From Loripinus fragilis (taxonomy: Eukaryota; Mollusca; Bivalvia; Lucinida; Lucinidae), in NCBI GenBank assembly GCA_964019695.1, contig OZ026524.1, positions 64,983,066 to 65,047,065 on the forward strand: a stretch of DNA of 64,000 nucleotides, in the 5' to 3' direction. Positions 23,420 through 34,764 of this stretch are shown here, piece after piece. Below the pieces are notes generated by a model that worked only from the letters and a program-made list of their open reading frames with translations, did no database searches and had not been told where the DNA came from. Each line of letters begins with the position of its first letter. The first letter of the stretch is position 1. The translations under genes were made by a program, and so were the position numbers.

Positions 23420-24104
23420 AAATTTGATTATTCCGTTAACGTTAATGATGACCTTATTTTTTATTTTTATCTTTTATGTCAGAAACTGTAACTTGTACTT
23501 TTTCATTTGAAAACTATGTCTGCATGCGATTTGATACTTGTAAAATGCTTTCTCTCCAGAATGTTCATTTATCATTTAATCTATGCTAGTCGATATACTG
23601 TCAAGATGTTAAGATGATTAAGATGCAACTATTCAATCAGTTTACAGTGTATGTCATTAAATAGTTTTTGCTATTATAATGGCACATATAGGCTTTTCAA
23701 GGAGAAAGGTACACGCCGTTTACCGTTCAAAATTACAGTAAAAAATTAATTGAGTATGACCAGGAAATACCACAATCACAAAATGCAACCACGTGTAAGA
23801 GGGTTTCTCTCAAAACGACGGAAAATTGGTTATCAAGGCCAATTATCGCTTAATGCAGGTCAAAATGATTGCAGAATGTTCCAAGGGGAGGGAGCCTTCT
23901 ACATTTTCTGCTAGTGGCGACTGTTGTAATCTATTGATCAGCCACATTTTGGAACAAGATATGGCCTGACAAAATATTGGGCTTGATCCAAATCCAAACT
24001 GTTTGGCACTGTTATGGTATTCCCCAAGGATTTTTTAAAATGCATTAATTTAAATAAAAGGAAAGATAAAAGAAGCAGCAGACAATGAAAAAGCATGCAA
24101 AATT
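23420..24104. other. Spacer with tail and MITE fragments
   Basis: 23752-23782 is a retroelement tail end (GTATGACCAGGAAATACCAC). 23810-23880 resembles the inner part of the MITE at 50583-50765. Confidence 0.4.
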
Positions 24105-24310
24105 ACCCAGCATTGTGGGTCCACAAAATGCTCTCCTACACAATATGCTCCTTTTAGTAGCATATTGTGTACCCTGCATACACAATATGCTCCACTGGAG
24201 CATTTTGTGTACCCTGCATACACAATATGCTACCAGTGGAGCATATTGTGTAGGGTCGATACATATGTTATTTCAGTGGTCGTCCGAGGGTACACAATAT
24301 GCTCTTCTTG
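24105..24310. repeat. Outlying degenerate hairpins related to the main satellite
   Basis: Four or five partial hairpins with arms GCATATTGTGTA and TACACAATATGC, with loops CCCTGCA or GGGTCGA instead of CCTTACC. They show no regular 58-bp period and lie 1 kb from the main array. Confidence 0.85.
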
Positions 24311-25279
24311 AAACATGTCTCGTGGTATTTGCCTTTCTTTCTAACTGTCCTCTCGACATCCATCTGTCTATCTTACGAACCTTATGTCTAAAGCCATGCC
24401 CGCATCATAATTGTATTATAGTGGTCTTGAATCCCCATCAACAACATTTTGGAGACATTGTCTCCAAATTTGGCTTCTTTCCCGACAAATCAACCTTTGG
24501 AAATCGTAGTAAGGAAAAATGGGGAAACGCCGGGGGTTAAATGTAGAAATGTAATGAACCTGTATGAGTCGAGGACACCATGGACATTCATAAATGCTAT
24601 ACCTGTTCCATTGGAATATATAATATGTAGCCATCTTGATTTCCTTCAAAGACCATCTTTTCCCATCCCTAAGTCAGATTGAATCTAAATTTGGTTTGAG
24701 GGATAGGGGCAACATGGACATTCAGAATTGCTTGAATCATACGATTTTGATATGCAATTTGGCTCCCATGGCAACTATTTTGATTTTTTCAAAAGGCATA
24801 GCTCTCCAAACCATACATGTATGTCAGGTTATACTGAAATATGTTGGAAGGCATGGGGCTAACATGGGAATAGAGACTTTCTGAACGCGGTAAATTCAGG
24901 TATTGACCACAGAAACATACAATGTTCTGCACTGACACTTACTAGTAAGCTGGCGCTCGCAAAGATATGACACGATTCATTATAAAGGTGACGAATCATT
25001 TATTGTATGTATGTTTTAAGATTATGATCAGAACTAATACTGAGTAAACTTGAATAATGTATTTTGATAATTTGCTTGCTACTGACAGTTTTATGGTGAT
25101 GCTTTAATGTATGCACTTACTTCATATCCTTCGGCGCAGTAGTTTCTTGCTCTTCATATTCTAAACATATAGCGTTATCTAACTTTGAATAGTATACCTC
25201 CACAATGATTCTACCTAAGTACCATTATACTGAACCGTACCTACACAATCAGCTTCCAATAAAATAAAACTACTAAGGT
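24311..25279. other. Unassigned left flank of the satellite
   Basis: 24415-24900 holds short overlapping frames on both strands and a loose internal direct repeat (ATGGACATTCATAAATGC and ATGGACATTCAGAATTGC). I recognise no domain. 25235-25279 contains decayed satellite sequence (CTACACAATCAGCTTCCAA). Confidence 0.4.
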
Positions 25280-28200
25280 AGCGTATTTTGTACCTAGCAT
25301 ACACAATATGCTCCAATTATCATAATACTACTGAGGTAGCATATTGTGTACCTTACCTACACAATATGCTCCAATTATCATAATACTACCGAGGTAGCAT
25401 ATTGTGTACCTTACCTACACAATATGCTCCAATTATAATAATACTACCGAGGTAGCATATTGTGTACCTTACCTACACAATATGCTCCCATTATCATAAT
25501 ACCACCAAGGTAGCATATTGTGTACATTACCTTCATAATATGCTCCGAATATCATAATACTACTGAGGTAGCATATTGTGTACCTTACCTACACAATATG
25601 CTCCAATGATCATAATGCTACCGAGGTAGCATATTGTGTACCTTACCTACACAATATGCTCCCATTATCATAATACAACCAAGGTAGCATATTGTGTACC
25701 TTACCTACACAATATGCTCCCATTATCATATTACTACTGTGGTAGCATATTGTGTACCTTACCTACACAATATGCTCCAATTATAATAATAGTACTGGGG
25801 TAGCATATTGTGTACCTTACCTACACAATATGCTCCGAATATCATAATACTACTGTGGTAGCATATTTTGTACCATACCTACACAATATGCTCCAATTAT
25901 CATAATACTACCGAGGTAGCATATTGTGTACCTTACCTACACAATATGCTCCCATTACCACCAAGGTAGCATATTGTGTGCCTTACCTACACAATATGCT
26001 CCAAATATCATAATACTACTGAGGTAACATATTGTGTACCTTACCTACACAAAATGCTCCCATTATCATAATGCAACCGAGGTAGCATATTGTGTACCTT
26101 ACCTACACAATATGCTCCCATTATCATCATACTACTGAGGTAGCATTTTGTGTACCTTACCTACACAATATGCTCCCATTATCATAATACCACCAAGGTA
26201 CCATATTGTGTACCGTACCTACACAATATGCTCCGAATATCATAATACTACTGAGGTAGCATATTGTGGACCTTACCTGCACAATATGCTCCAATTATCA
26301 TAATACTACCGAGGTAGCATATTGTGTACCTTACCTACACAATATGCTCCCATTATCATAATACCACCAAGGTAGCATATTGTGTACCTTACCTACAGAA
26401 TATGCTCCCATTATCATAATACTTCTGAGGTAGCATAATGTGTATCTTACCTACACAATATGCTCCAATTATCATAGTACTACCGATCTAGCATATTGTG
26501 TACCTTACCTACAAAATATGCTCTCATTATCATAATACCACCAAGGCTGCATATTGTGTACCTTACCTACACAATATACTCCAATTATAATAAAGTACTG
26601 AGGTAGTATATTTGTATACCTTACCTACACAATATGCTCCGAATATCATAATACTACTAAGGTAGCATATTGTGTACCTTACCTACACAATATGCTCCAA
26701 TTATCATAGTACTACCGAGGTAGCATATTGTGTACCTTACCTACACAATATGCTCCCATTATCAAGATACTACCAAGGTAGCATATTGTGTATCCAACCT
26801 ACACAATATGCTCACATTACCATAATACTACCAAGGTAGCATACTGTGTGCCTTACCTACTCAATACGCTCGAAATATCATATTACTTCTGAGGTAGAAT
26901 ATTGTGTACCTTACCTACACAATATGCTCCAATTATTATAACACTACCAAGGTTGCATATTGTGTACCTTACCTACACAATATGCTCCGAATAACATAAT
27001 ACTATTGAGGTAGCATATTGTGTACCTTACCTACACATTATGCTCCAATTATTATAATACTACCGAGGTAGCATATTGTGTATCTTACCTACACAATATG
27101 CTACCTCAGTACTATTATTATTATTGAAGCATATTGTGTAGGTAAGGTACACAATATGCTACCTCAGTAGTATTATGATAATGGGAGCATATTGTGTAGG
27201 TAAGGTACACAATATGCTACCTCGGCAGTATTATGATAATTGGAGCATATTGTGTAGGTAAGGTACACAATATGCTACCTCAGTAGTATAATGATAATGG
27301 GAGCATATTGTGTAGGTAAGGTACACAATATGCTACCTTGGTAGTATTATGATAATGGGAGCATTTTGTGTAGGTAAGGTACACAATATGCTACTTCGGT
27401 AGTATTATGATAATTGGAGCATATTGTGTAGGTAAGGTACACAATATGCTACCTTGGTGGTATTAGGATAATGGGAACATATTGTTAAGGTAAGGTAACC
27501 AATATGCTACCTCAGTAGTATTATGATAATTGGAGCAGATTGTGTAGGTAAAGTACACAATATGCTACCTCAGTAGTATTATGATAATGGGAGCATATTG
27601 TGTAGGTAAGGTACACAATATGCTACCTTGGTAGTATGATAATGGGGTAGTAATATGATAATCGGAGCATATTGTGTAGGTAAGGTACACGATATGCTAC
27701 CTTGGTAGCATTTTGGTAATGGGAGCATATTGTGTAGGTAAGGTACACAATATGCTACCTCAGTAGTATTATGATAATTGGAGCATATTGCGTAGGTAAG
27801 GTACACAATATGCTACCTTGGTGGTATAAGGATAATGGGAGCATATTGTTAAGGTAAGGTAACCAATATGCTACTTCAGTAGTATTATGATAATTGGAGC
27901 ATATTGTGTAGGTTAAGTACACAATATGCTACCTCAGTAGTTTTATGATAATGAGAGCATATTGTGTAGGTAAGGTACACAATATGCTACCTTGGTAGTA
28001 TGATAATGGGGTAGTTATATGATAATCGGAGCATATTGTGTAGGTTAGGTGCACAATATGCTACCTTGGTAGCATTTTGGTAATGGGAGCATATTGTGTA
28101 GGTAAGGTACACAATATGCTACCTCGGTAGTATTATGATAATTGGAGCATATTGTGTAGGTAAGGTACACAATATGCTACCTCAGTAGTATTATGATATT

Positions 28201-28640
28201 CGGAGCATATTGTGTAGGTAAGGTACATAATATGCTACCTTGGTAGCATTTTGGTAATGGGAGCATATTGTGTAGGTAAGGTACACAATATGCTACCTTG
28301 GTGGTATTATGATAATGGGAGCATATTATGTAGGTATGGTACACAATATGCTACCTCGGTAGTAATATGATTATTGGAGCATATTGTGTAGGTAAGGTAC
28401 ACAATATGCTATCTCAGTAGTATTATGATATTCGGAGCATATTGTGTAGGTAAGGTACACAATATGCTACCTTGGTGGTATTATGATAATTGGAGCATAT
28501 TGTGTAGGTAAGGTACACAATATGCTACCACAGTAGTATTATGATATTCGGAGCATATTATGTTGGTAAGGTACACAATATGCTACCTTGGTAGTATGAT
28601 AATGTAAGCAAGTTATGTAGGTAAGGTACACAATATGCTG
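25280..28640. repeat. Palindromic hairpin satellite, head-to-head array, 58-bp units
   Basis: The unit is a 33-bp hairpin, AGCATATTGTGTA, loop CCTTACC, TACACAATATGCT, followed by a 25-bp spacer such as CCAATTATCATAATACTACC then GAGGT. I count 32 hairpins and 31 spacers in the forward half (25280-27102). The expected length, 32 x 33 + 31 x 25 less one 8-bp deletion, equals the observed 1823 bp. From 27103 to 28640 the same unit runs in reverse complement, about 26 units. Spacers fall into three main classes starting CCAATTAT, CCCATTAT and CCGAATAT. No coding capacity; 75-codon frames here are by-products of the period. Confidence 0.98.
27480..28210. repeat. 364-bp higher-order repeat in the reverse half
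   Basis: Rare variants recur 364 bp apart: TTAAGGTAAGGTAACC at 27485 and 27849, and GGGGTAGTAATATGATAA (or with TTAT) at 27644 and 28008. The higher-order unit is about six basic units. Confidence 0.85.
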
Positions 28641-29615
28641 CGAGCATATAACGTACAACAGCAGATTTTCCTTACTTTTGATGTCCGATAACTGGTTTGT
28701 GCAGTCCGTGAACCCAATCAGTCAGACCACGTGATTAGCCACCTTTAAGTAAATCTACACTTCCCCACTTTAATTTGATCTAGTGTGGGTGATATTTGAC
28801 ATTTGTACTTTCAGTGTGCTATACACTCCATTCTGATCTTCAACATGATTGATTTCAGAAAAAATTGTTTTATCTTTTGACCCACCCCGAAGTCGCGGTG
28901 TGTCTTCTGGAACAATACTTGCTACCATGTTGCTGCATGCGTAAGTCCCTTCTATTTGATATGCAGCATGACCATATTCAATAAATGAATATCTGACCTT
29001 TTGCCACTACCCAAGGGGTTAGGGTGTATGTTAGGACAGAATGCTTGTTTTCAAGGTGCTCTACGAAACATGACTAATTTCAAGGTGAAAATGCGTTGAC
29101 CTTTTGACCCCCTTCCTCAGTGGTCAATGGTGTCTCTGCGTGCTAAATAATTGCTATCATGTTGCTGTCATGTGCTGTTACCTTAATTTTATATGCAGCA
29201 TGACAATATTCAGAATAAGTTTCATTTTGGACTCGCCCCATCCCCTAAATCTACCCAGGGGATCGGACCCAGGCATCCAATCAAATATCCAGTCTGATAT
29301 ATTTCATATCTATTGTTGTTTTTTTTTATATCTGTCTGCATACAAAGTTTCGGTAATAATATTGAAAATTGACTAAGTTATTGCCAAATTAATGTATTTG
29401 ACCTTTGACCCTGCCTAAAGATTCAAGTGGGCGGGGTATTTATTTTTACATTTTACACCGTCATACTTATCTACAGGAATTTTATACATAATAGCTTTAG
29501 GGAAATGTTTAGATCATTACTCTAAGAAAGCCATTACAATTTTTGCATTATAAGTGCCAGAGCAATAATGAGTTTATCAGTTGATCTTGACGAAACTTAT
29601 ACGATATAGAACTGT
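28641..29615. other. Right flank of the satellite with loose 220-bp repeats
   Basis: Segments around 28900-28985 and 29125-29215 share GCTACCATGTTGCTG (or GCTATCATGTTGCTG) and ATATGCAGCATGACMATATTC. Motifs like TGACCTTTTGACC recur. A further relative lies at 30900-31080. No gene is supported. Confidence 0.5.
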
Positions 29616-29912
29616 CATGCGCGGATCCAGGAATTTTCGTCAGGGGGGGGGGGTCCAGGTCAATCAGACAAAAAAGCTCTGACAATCTTTTTTTAGTCCT
29701 CAGCTAATTTTACAGTCGCAAATGGTTAATTTCAAAGAAAACTGTCATTTTTCAAGGTTCCCGAGGGGGTCCAATATTTTCCAGGAGTGGGGGGGTGTCC
29801 AACTTTTTCCGGGGTGGAGGCATCCAATTGCTTATTCCTATAGAAAATATATAACTTGTGATTTTCCGGGGGAGGTCCGGACCCCCTGCCCCCCCCTCTG
29901 GATCCGCACTTG
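29616..29912. mobile_element. Family C element
   Basis: The left end is CATGCGCGGATCCAGGAATT. The right end is CTCTGGATCCGCACTTG. It is G-rich within (GTGGGGGGGTGTCC, GGGGGAGGTCCGGACC). The inner palindrome seen at 11653-11949 is absent. Confidence 0.85.
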
Positions 29913-29998
29913 GGACTGTCCATGGTACTATCCATTCATGCAGAGAATGCACCAAATCTGACTAATAGGTACTTAGGTATGTTTCTGGAAGGACAGGT

Positions 29999-30022
29999 GG
30001 ACAGACAGACAGACAGACAGAC
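29999..30022. repeat. (ACAG)n microsatellite
   Basis: About six tetranucleotide units next to a SINE 3' end. Confidence 0.9.
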
Positions 30023-30039
30023 GGGTGCATAGACGGCCG

Positions 30040-30197
30040 ACGCCAAAACAATATCCCTCCGACTTCATCGGGGGGAAACCAGTACTGAGCACAGGATATT
30101 TAGTGTCATGTTCAAGAACACAACGCAGTGCTTCAGGTGAGGCTCGAACCCGCAACCCATCGATATCGGGTCAAGCACTCTACCACGACTGCGCTCC
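30040..30197 (-). mobile_element. tRNA-derived SINE, copy 1
   Basis: The minus-strand head is GAGCGCAGTCGTGGTAGAGT with B-box GGTTCGAGCC. The body contains CACTGCGTTGTG and CAGTACTGGTTTCCCC. It shares head and body with the copies at 33559-33746 and 34765-34955. Confidence 0.85.
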
Positions 30198-30199
30198 TC

Positions 30200-30345
30200 A
30201 GCTAGGGAGCATATTGTGTAGGTATGATACATGTCCTACACAATATGCTCCCGATTTCAGGGGGAGCATATTGTGTATGCAGGGTACACAATATGCACCT
30301 CGAGAGAGCATATTGTGTATGGAGCATTTTGTGGCTCTACACAGC
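30200..30345. repeat. Outlying degenerate satellite hairpins (right side)
   Basis: Several GAGCATATTGTGTA / TACACAATATGC half-sites with variable loops (for example GGTATGATACATGTC and TGCAGGG) lie 1.6 kb beyond the main array. Confidence 0.85.
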
Positions 30346-31679
30346 ATGCATATAGATCATTGTTGTGTCGATTTGGGTGAACTTTATATGATATTGACTG
30401 TTCATGGTAGTGATCATAAAAAATCAAAATGCATTAAATATCATAAATGAATACAAGAGGGACAGACAGACGGGCTAACTCACATATGTGATTAAGCTGC
30501 ATCCTATCATATCAAGCTCCTTATCTTCAACATACGTAAGGAGTTCACCAATCTATTATAATTATTATTAACCATTATTTCCCACCTTTGAAAATGCTAA
30601 AACTGTTTAATTCAATACACGCTTAGTTGGCCACCCTTAGAAATTCAGAAGGAGTAAAATACGAAAAGACAATAAGTATAATAGCTTTTTACCGCATGTT
30701 ATTTATTTGCTGAAGTGGGTTTGGGTGGCACCACAGATTTTTATGACAAGCTTGTCTAAGCGGTTTAATAGTACTTCATACACATACCTACGCTAGAAAC
30801 TGAAAGCAAACATTCTGCAACCAGCAGAACTCAGTTGCGATCAATGAAAATTTCCATCGGAGTAGAGCCTTGACTTAATGCAGCTCAATGCAAGGGTAGA
30901 GGTTGTGCCTTCTGGCAAACTATATGCTACCATGTTACTGCATATACCATATTGTGGAAAGTTGATGTTTGGTCAACGACCCACCCCTAAGTCCCCCCAA
31001 AGGGTTGGACCCAGGCCCTCAAACTAAAATTTCACTTGATATGTTTCAATATCTATTGCACCCGTGCCTGCATACTAAAAAAAGGGTAAAAAAATAGTTA
31101 CAATCTGACTTAGTTATAGCAAAATTATTTCATGATCAAATTCCCCAAAAGTATGGGGCCCGGTCAGGAGCGAGCTCATAGCCCCTGGATTATAGATCTG
31201 CAGTCAGACTCAATAGATTGAATATAATTTTGGTTTCTAGTGCAGAGGTGGAGGTTGAATTTTTTCTCTCTAACAGAGTCAACCGTTGCATGAGTTGCAG
31301 TCTGTTCTGGATTTATTATGTTTGCTTCCATCATGAACGTAGTCCAGAGTCCATTTTAATATAATCAGCAGACATAAAAACCATGCAACATTTTCACAAC
31401 TATAATACATCAGCACTTTAAAAGTAAATATTAGTTTGCTGAAGATGACTTTATTAAAGCACTTCGTATGATTTCCTAACAAGAAATTAACCGAGTTACA
31501 AGTTACAACTAATGAAGTTGTTAAACGTTTCTGAATTACACTGCTGAGATCGCCCCTCTTAAATAACGTAAGTCTAAGGTGTGCTACATCTTACAAATCC
31601 TAAGGTCCGCGGTAACTGAAAAATGTCTATTACACAGGCTTTACTGTACTCAACTGGCGACGTAAGTCCATGATGTATA
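30346..31679. other. Mostly unassigned
   Basis: 30900-31080 resembles 29230-29345 (GGGTTGGACCCAGGC against GGGATCGGACCCAGGC, then CCTGCATAC). No gene is supported. Confidence 0.4.
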
Positions 31680-31760
31680 AATATAATTGAGTATTACAAA
31701 GAAATGCCACAATCACACAATGAAGATCAACCCACGGCACCGCTAGGAAGGGACACAGAA
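31680..31760 (-). repeat. Retroelement tail fragment
   Basis: GAGTATTACAAAGAAATGCC then CACAATCACACAATG and CCCACGGCACCGCTAGGAAG match the tail end on the minus strand. An oppositely oriented tail follows at 31855. Confidence 0.65.
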
Positions 31761-31854
31761 CCTTTACTGACAAAGAAAACATTTTAAGCCGAGCAACCAG
31801 CTCTTTCATCCTGGTCAGACTAAAATCTAAGGTGTTGGAATCATTTCCGAAGTG

Positions 31855-32155
31855 CTTCAATCCCCCAGTGGCTTTGGCTGCTGTCCGTACTAAGGCGATG
31901 GTTCTGTTGTTATTGATTCGTTGTTGATTGTTGCTCCCATTGTGGGATTCTGTAATTGTTCTATGTTTTATTGTGTGTTACTTTGTTTCCATACTAGGTT
32001 TGCAATCATATCGATGGGGAAGAGAGAGCTGTCTTCTTTGCTTTGTTTGTCTTCCTGATGTATCGTGATTGTTGTGTGGCTCTTCTTCACGAAACCACGG
32101 GTTTGTCTGCAGTTTGTGATTGTGGTATTTCCTGATCATACTCAGTTACTTTGTT
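31855..32155 (+). repeat. Retroelement 3' tail, plus strand
   Basis: GGCTTTGGCTGCTGTCCGTA, GGTTTGCAATCATATCGATG, GGAAGAGAGAGCTG and the end TTTGTGATTGTGGTATTTCC match 2935-3300 and 58480-58755. Confidence 0.8.
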
Positions 32156-32537
32156 TTTTGTCTGGAAAACTCAATTACTATTTCTTGCAGTGAGCAAGGG
32201 AGTCTGAAATCAAACTTACGTGACAGCTCATAAAAAAGCTTTTATGCTAAGGTGAGATAGTTTATCTGTCATTTAGCTGTGTTTAAACAGGGTACTCAAA
32301 CATAAGACTTTCTGCTGATAAAATGAGCTGTCCAGGGCAATCAGTTGAATATTTGGGCCTATATATCTATTAGCGTCCCGGTCTGCGAGTGATATCAAAC
32401 TATGTATTAAAATCGCCAAACTACTAGCTGTTTACATAGCGTTATGATAAGACGTCCACGAAAAAAGCTGTGTACACAATGAAAAATCAACGTGTATTTG
32501 CGCCAAACATGAGAGTTTAATATATTTGAACATGTAA
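32156..32537. other. No recognisable feature
   Basis: Spacer without a supported gene or repeat. Confidence 0.4.
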
Positions 32538-32695
32538 TCTAACATTGGTGCTCCTGTATTATGGAATTTATTAAACTTGTTGAGAAACAAAATTAACGAT
32601 AAAATGTTTCGCTAGCCTTGCATTTCCCCTTTTCCCAACTCATTTAATAAATTCAATATTACAGGAGCACTCGCGTGAGTTCCTCTATATAGCTC
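32538..32695. mobile_element. Family A hairpin module, diverged
   Basis: Arms GTGCTCCTGTATTATGGAAT and ATTCAATATTACAGGAGCAC enclose GATAAAATGTTTCGCTAGCC. Only module 1 is present. Module 2 is missing. Confidence 0.75.
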
Positions 32696-32785
32696 TCCAA
32701 GTCTGCCCACATAATTTGAGGTATACTTGAAACATTGTTGAAGCCACACTGTCCACATTTGTCTTGCAATAAATTTTCAAATAGC

Positions 32786-33100
32786 CATGCGCGGATCCAA
32801 AAAGTTTTGTCAGAGGGGGTCCAACGTTGTCAATGTTTTGTTTCTTTTCTTTTTTTCTTGGGGGGAAAGAGGATCTAAATATCGTTAAAAGCGGGCCAAT
32901 ATCAGCCCTATAGCGAAACGCCATTAAAATGGCGTTTCGCTGGCGAGCTGATAGTGGCCCAACATAATACATTGAATGCTCGCTTGAAAAATATGTTATT
33001 TTTCAGGGGATCTGGACCAGTATTGCTAAGAAACTCTATATTTTTGTCATTTTCTATGGGATGGATCCGGACCCCCTCCCCCCCTCTGGATCCGCACATG
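32786..33100. mobile_element. Family C element, full copy
   Basis: Ends CATGCGCGGATCCAAAAAG and CTCTGGATCCGCACATG. Central hairpin arms are TAGCGAAACGCCATTAAAAT and ATGGCGTTTCGCTGGCGAGC. Confidence 0.9.
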
Positions 33101-33119
33101 ATAACCATTTGGTATTGTC

Positions 33120-33235
33120 GATATAATCAGTATTTGTGGTGTTTAGTGCCTGGTGTTCTGTGTCTCTTCATCATGGTGCAGTGGGTGTTGTCTGTAGTCT
33201 GTGATTGTAGCATTTCTGATCATATACACTAATGT
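33120..33235 (+). repeat. Retroelement tail fragment
   Basis: TGTCTGTAGTCTGTGATTGT then AGCATTTCTGATCATATACAC matches the final 100 bp of the tail family. Confidence 0.6.
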
Positions 33236-33558
33236 TTGTATGATAATCAGCCAGCCATTATGTTAGCACCAACAAGATTTTTTTATTTCTGTTTTAGATA
33301 TTTGCCACATTCTAAGAAAAACGAATGTGCACGCATTTATTTTCGTTTGATATATAAGCACTTCCTATTTTGTACAGTATCAAGGTTCGAATTTTTCCTG
33401 ATTTGATTCGCATTGCCGGAAATGACGTTTTGGTCGAATATAGTGCTTCTTATTGTGATACGCTCTAACCGAGGATAAAAATGTTCCAAAGGTTAGAAAT
33501 TAGTTCATGATGTATGTAGTAATGATACACCTCGATTAACGGATTGATTTTTTTTGAG
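33236..33558. other. No recognisable feature
   Basis: AT-rich spacer. Confidence 0.4.
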
Positions 33559-33746
33559 TTGATTCTTTACGTCCCATCAACCATCTTCCAGTTAAACAGG
33601 GGCGGGTCTTCCTGGGTTGAACCAGTACTAAGCTAGGATAAATGTGTCTTGCTTAAAGACCACAACACAGTGACGCCGGTGAGGCGTTAACCCGCGGCCC
33701 CTCGGTCTCGAGTCAAGCACTCTACCACTGAGCCACTGCGCTCCCT
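33559..33746 (-). mobile_element. tRNA-derived SINE, copy 2
   Basis: The minus-strand head is GGGAGCGCAGTGGCTCAGTG (A-box) with GCGGGTTAACGCC at the B-box site (GTTAACGCC replaces GTTCGANTCC). The body ends in GATTGATGGGACGT-type sequence. It is close to copy 3 over the whole length. Confidence 0.88.
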
Positions 33747-33978
33747 ATGAACAGATTGAACTATAAACAGAACTGTAAGATATTTACTGGTAATAGTCAA
33801 AGCCATTTACAATAAATAATGAACCATTTTAGCCCCATATTTTATGCAAACGCAACACTTTCATTCCAAGTTTTATGCTGCAAACATTATATTTTCTTGC
33901 ATCATGTCTTTGATCTATGCCGTTAATCAATTTCAACAAGACCGTCAAAGGCGGAGCTTATACTTGACTTATATATCT

Positions 33979-34150
33979 GGGCCCGGAATTACAATGCCTC
34001 CTTAAGTTAAGTAGACTTTCACGAACTTAACTCCAATATTTCTTAAAGTTAAGATTCTATCTTAAATGTGCATTTTTAATGCACCGTTTTTGTGAACCTA
34101 ACTTAAGTATAACTCCTCGGCTAAAATCGTTAATTTGACGGAAAGGCTTA
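33979..34150. repeat. Repeat J, left copy
   Basis: It begins GGGCCCGGAATTACAATGCC then TCCTTAAGTTAAGTAGACT. The same start in inverted orientation ends at 37582. The interior is a set of short TTAAGT/ACTTAA motifs. Confidence 0.65.
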
Positions 34151-34764
34151 CGAGGACATACGAAAATTATAGAGTTTTAATGACTGTAAGCGACCCACAT
34201 GTTTCGCGCGTCCTGTAAATTAATCAGCGGACTCGAAAAATACTACAAAATAGAGTAATTCCTGCTCATTAAAACCCTCCCCACGACGCAGAATTACTTG
34301 TGTTAATATTTTCCATTTCATAAAAGAGTGTAGGCGTCATTTTAGAGGAGACGGGGAGGGAGGGCAGTTGGGGGTGGTCTGCGGAGGGGGGATAGGGGGA
34401 GTACACACGAACTCGTTCACGATGATCATGTTTTTGTGTGTTTGTGGGAGCAGTCAAAATGCATCTAGCTCGTTGTAGACTATTTATGGGCTGACCAATG
34501 ATACACTGTGTTGCTTATCCCATCCGTATAACCTAACATAAATGATGCATGATCAGCTATCCAGTGGGGGTTAAGTTTTTTATCCTTTTTTTCTGAACCA
34601 TCACACGCGTGCATGTTTTAAGTTGATGTGGATTGGCAGGTTATGTGGATCATTGAGCAATCCATGGTTGCTCGCCTATGCGATAAGTACCATTATATCG
34701 CGCTGGCTCGGTTGCAGTTTGCTCAGTTAAGGTAAACAGTACAATATCAGTTCTGTTTGTTTGT
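34151..34764. other. No recognisable feature
   Basis: Contains a G-rich stretch (34350-34400) and no supported gene. Confidence 0.4.

Noticed and set aside
24085..24540. 151-codon open frame (plus)
   Set aside because: Its first half is translated hairpin repeat (HNML, YCVP repeats). No domain is recognisable, and overlapping frames exist on both strands.
27579..27806. 75-codon frame with internal protein repeat
   Set aside because: It is translated satellite. The unit length is not a multiple of three, and the frame is kept only locally by indels.
25280..28640. Superficial CRISPR-like array (33-bp palindromic repeats, 25-bp spacers)
   Set aside because: The spacers are near-identical and fall into a few classes, the array reverses direction, no cas-like frame is near, and all other content is animal-type repeat DNA.
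30025..30450. 141-codon open frame (plus)
   Set aside because: It runs antisense through a SINE and then through satellite-like hairpins. The composition is explained by those repeats.
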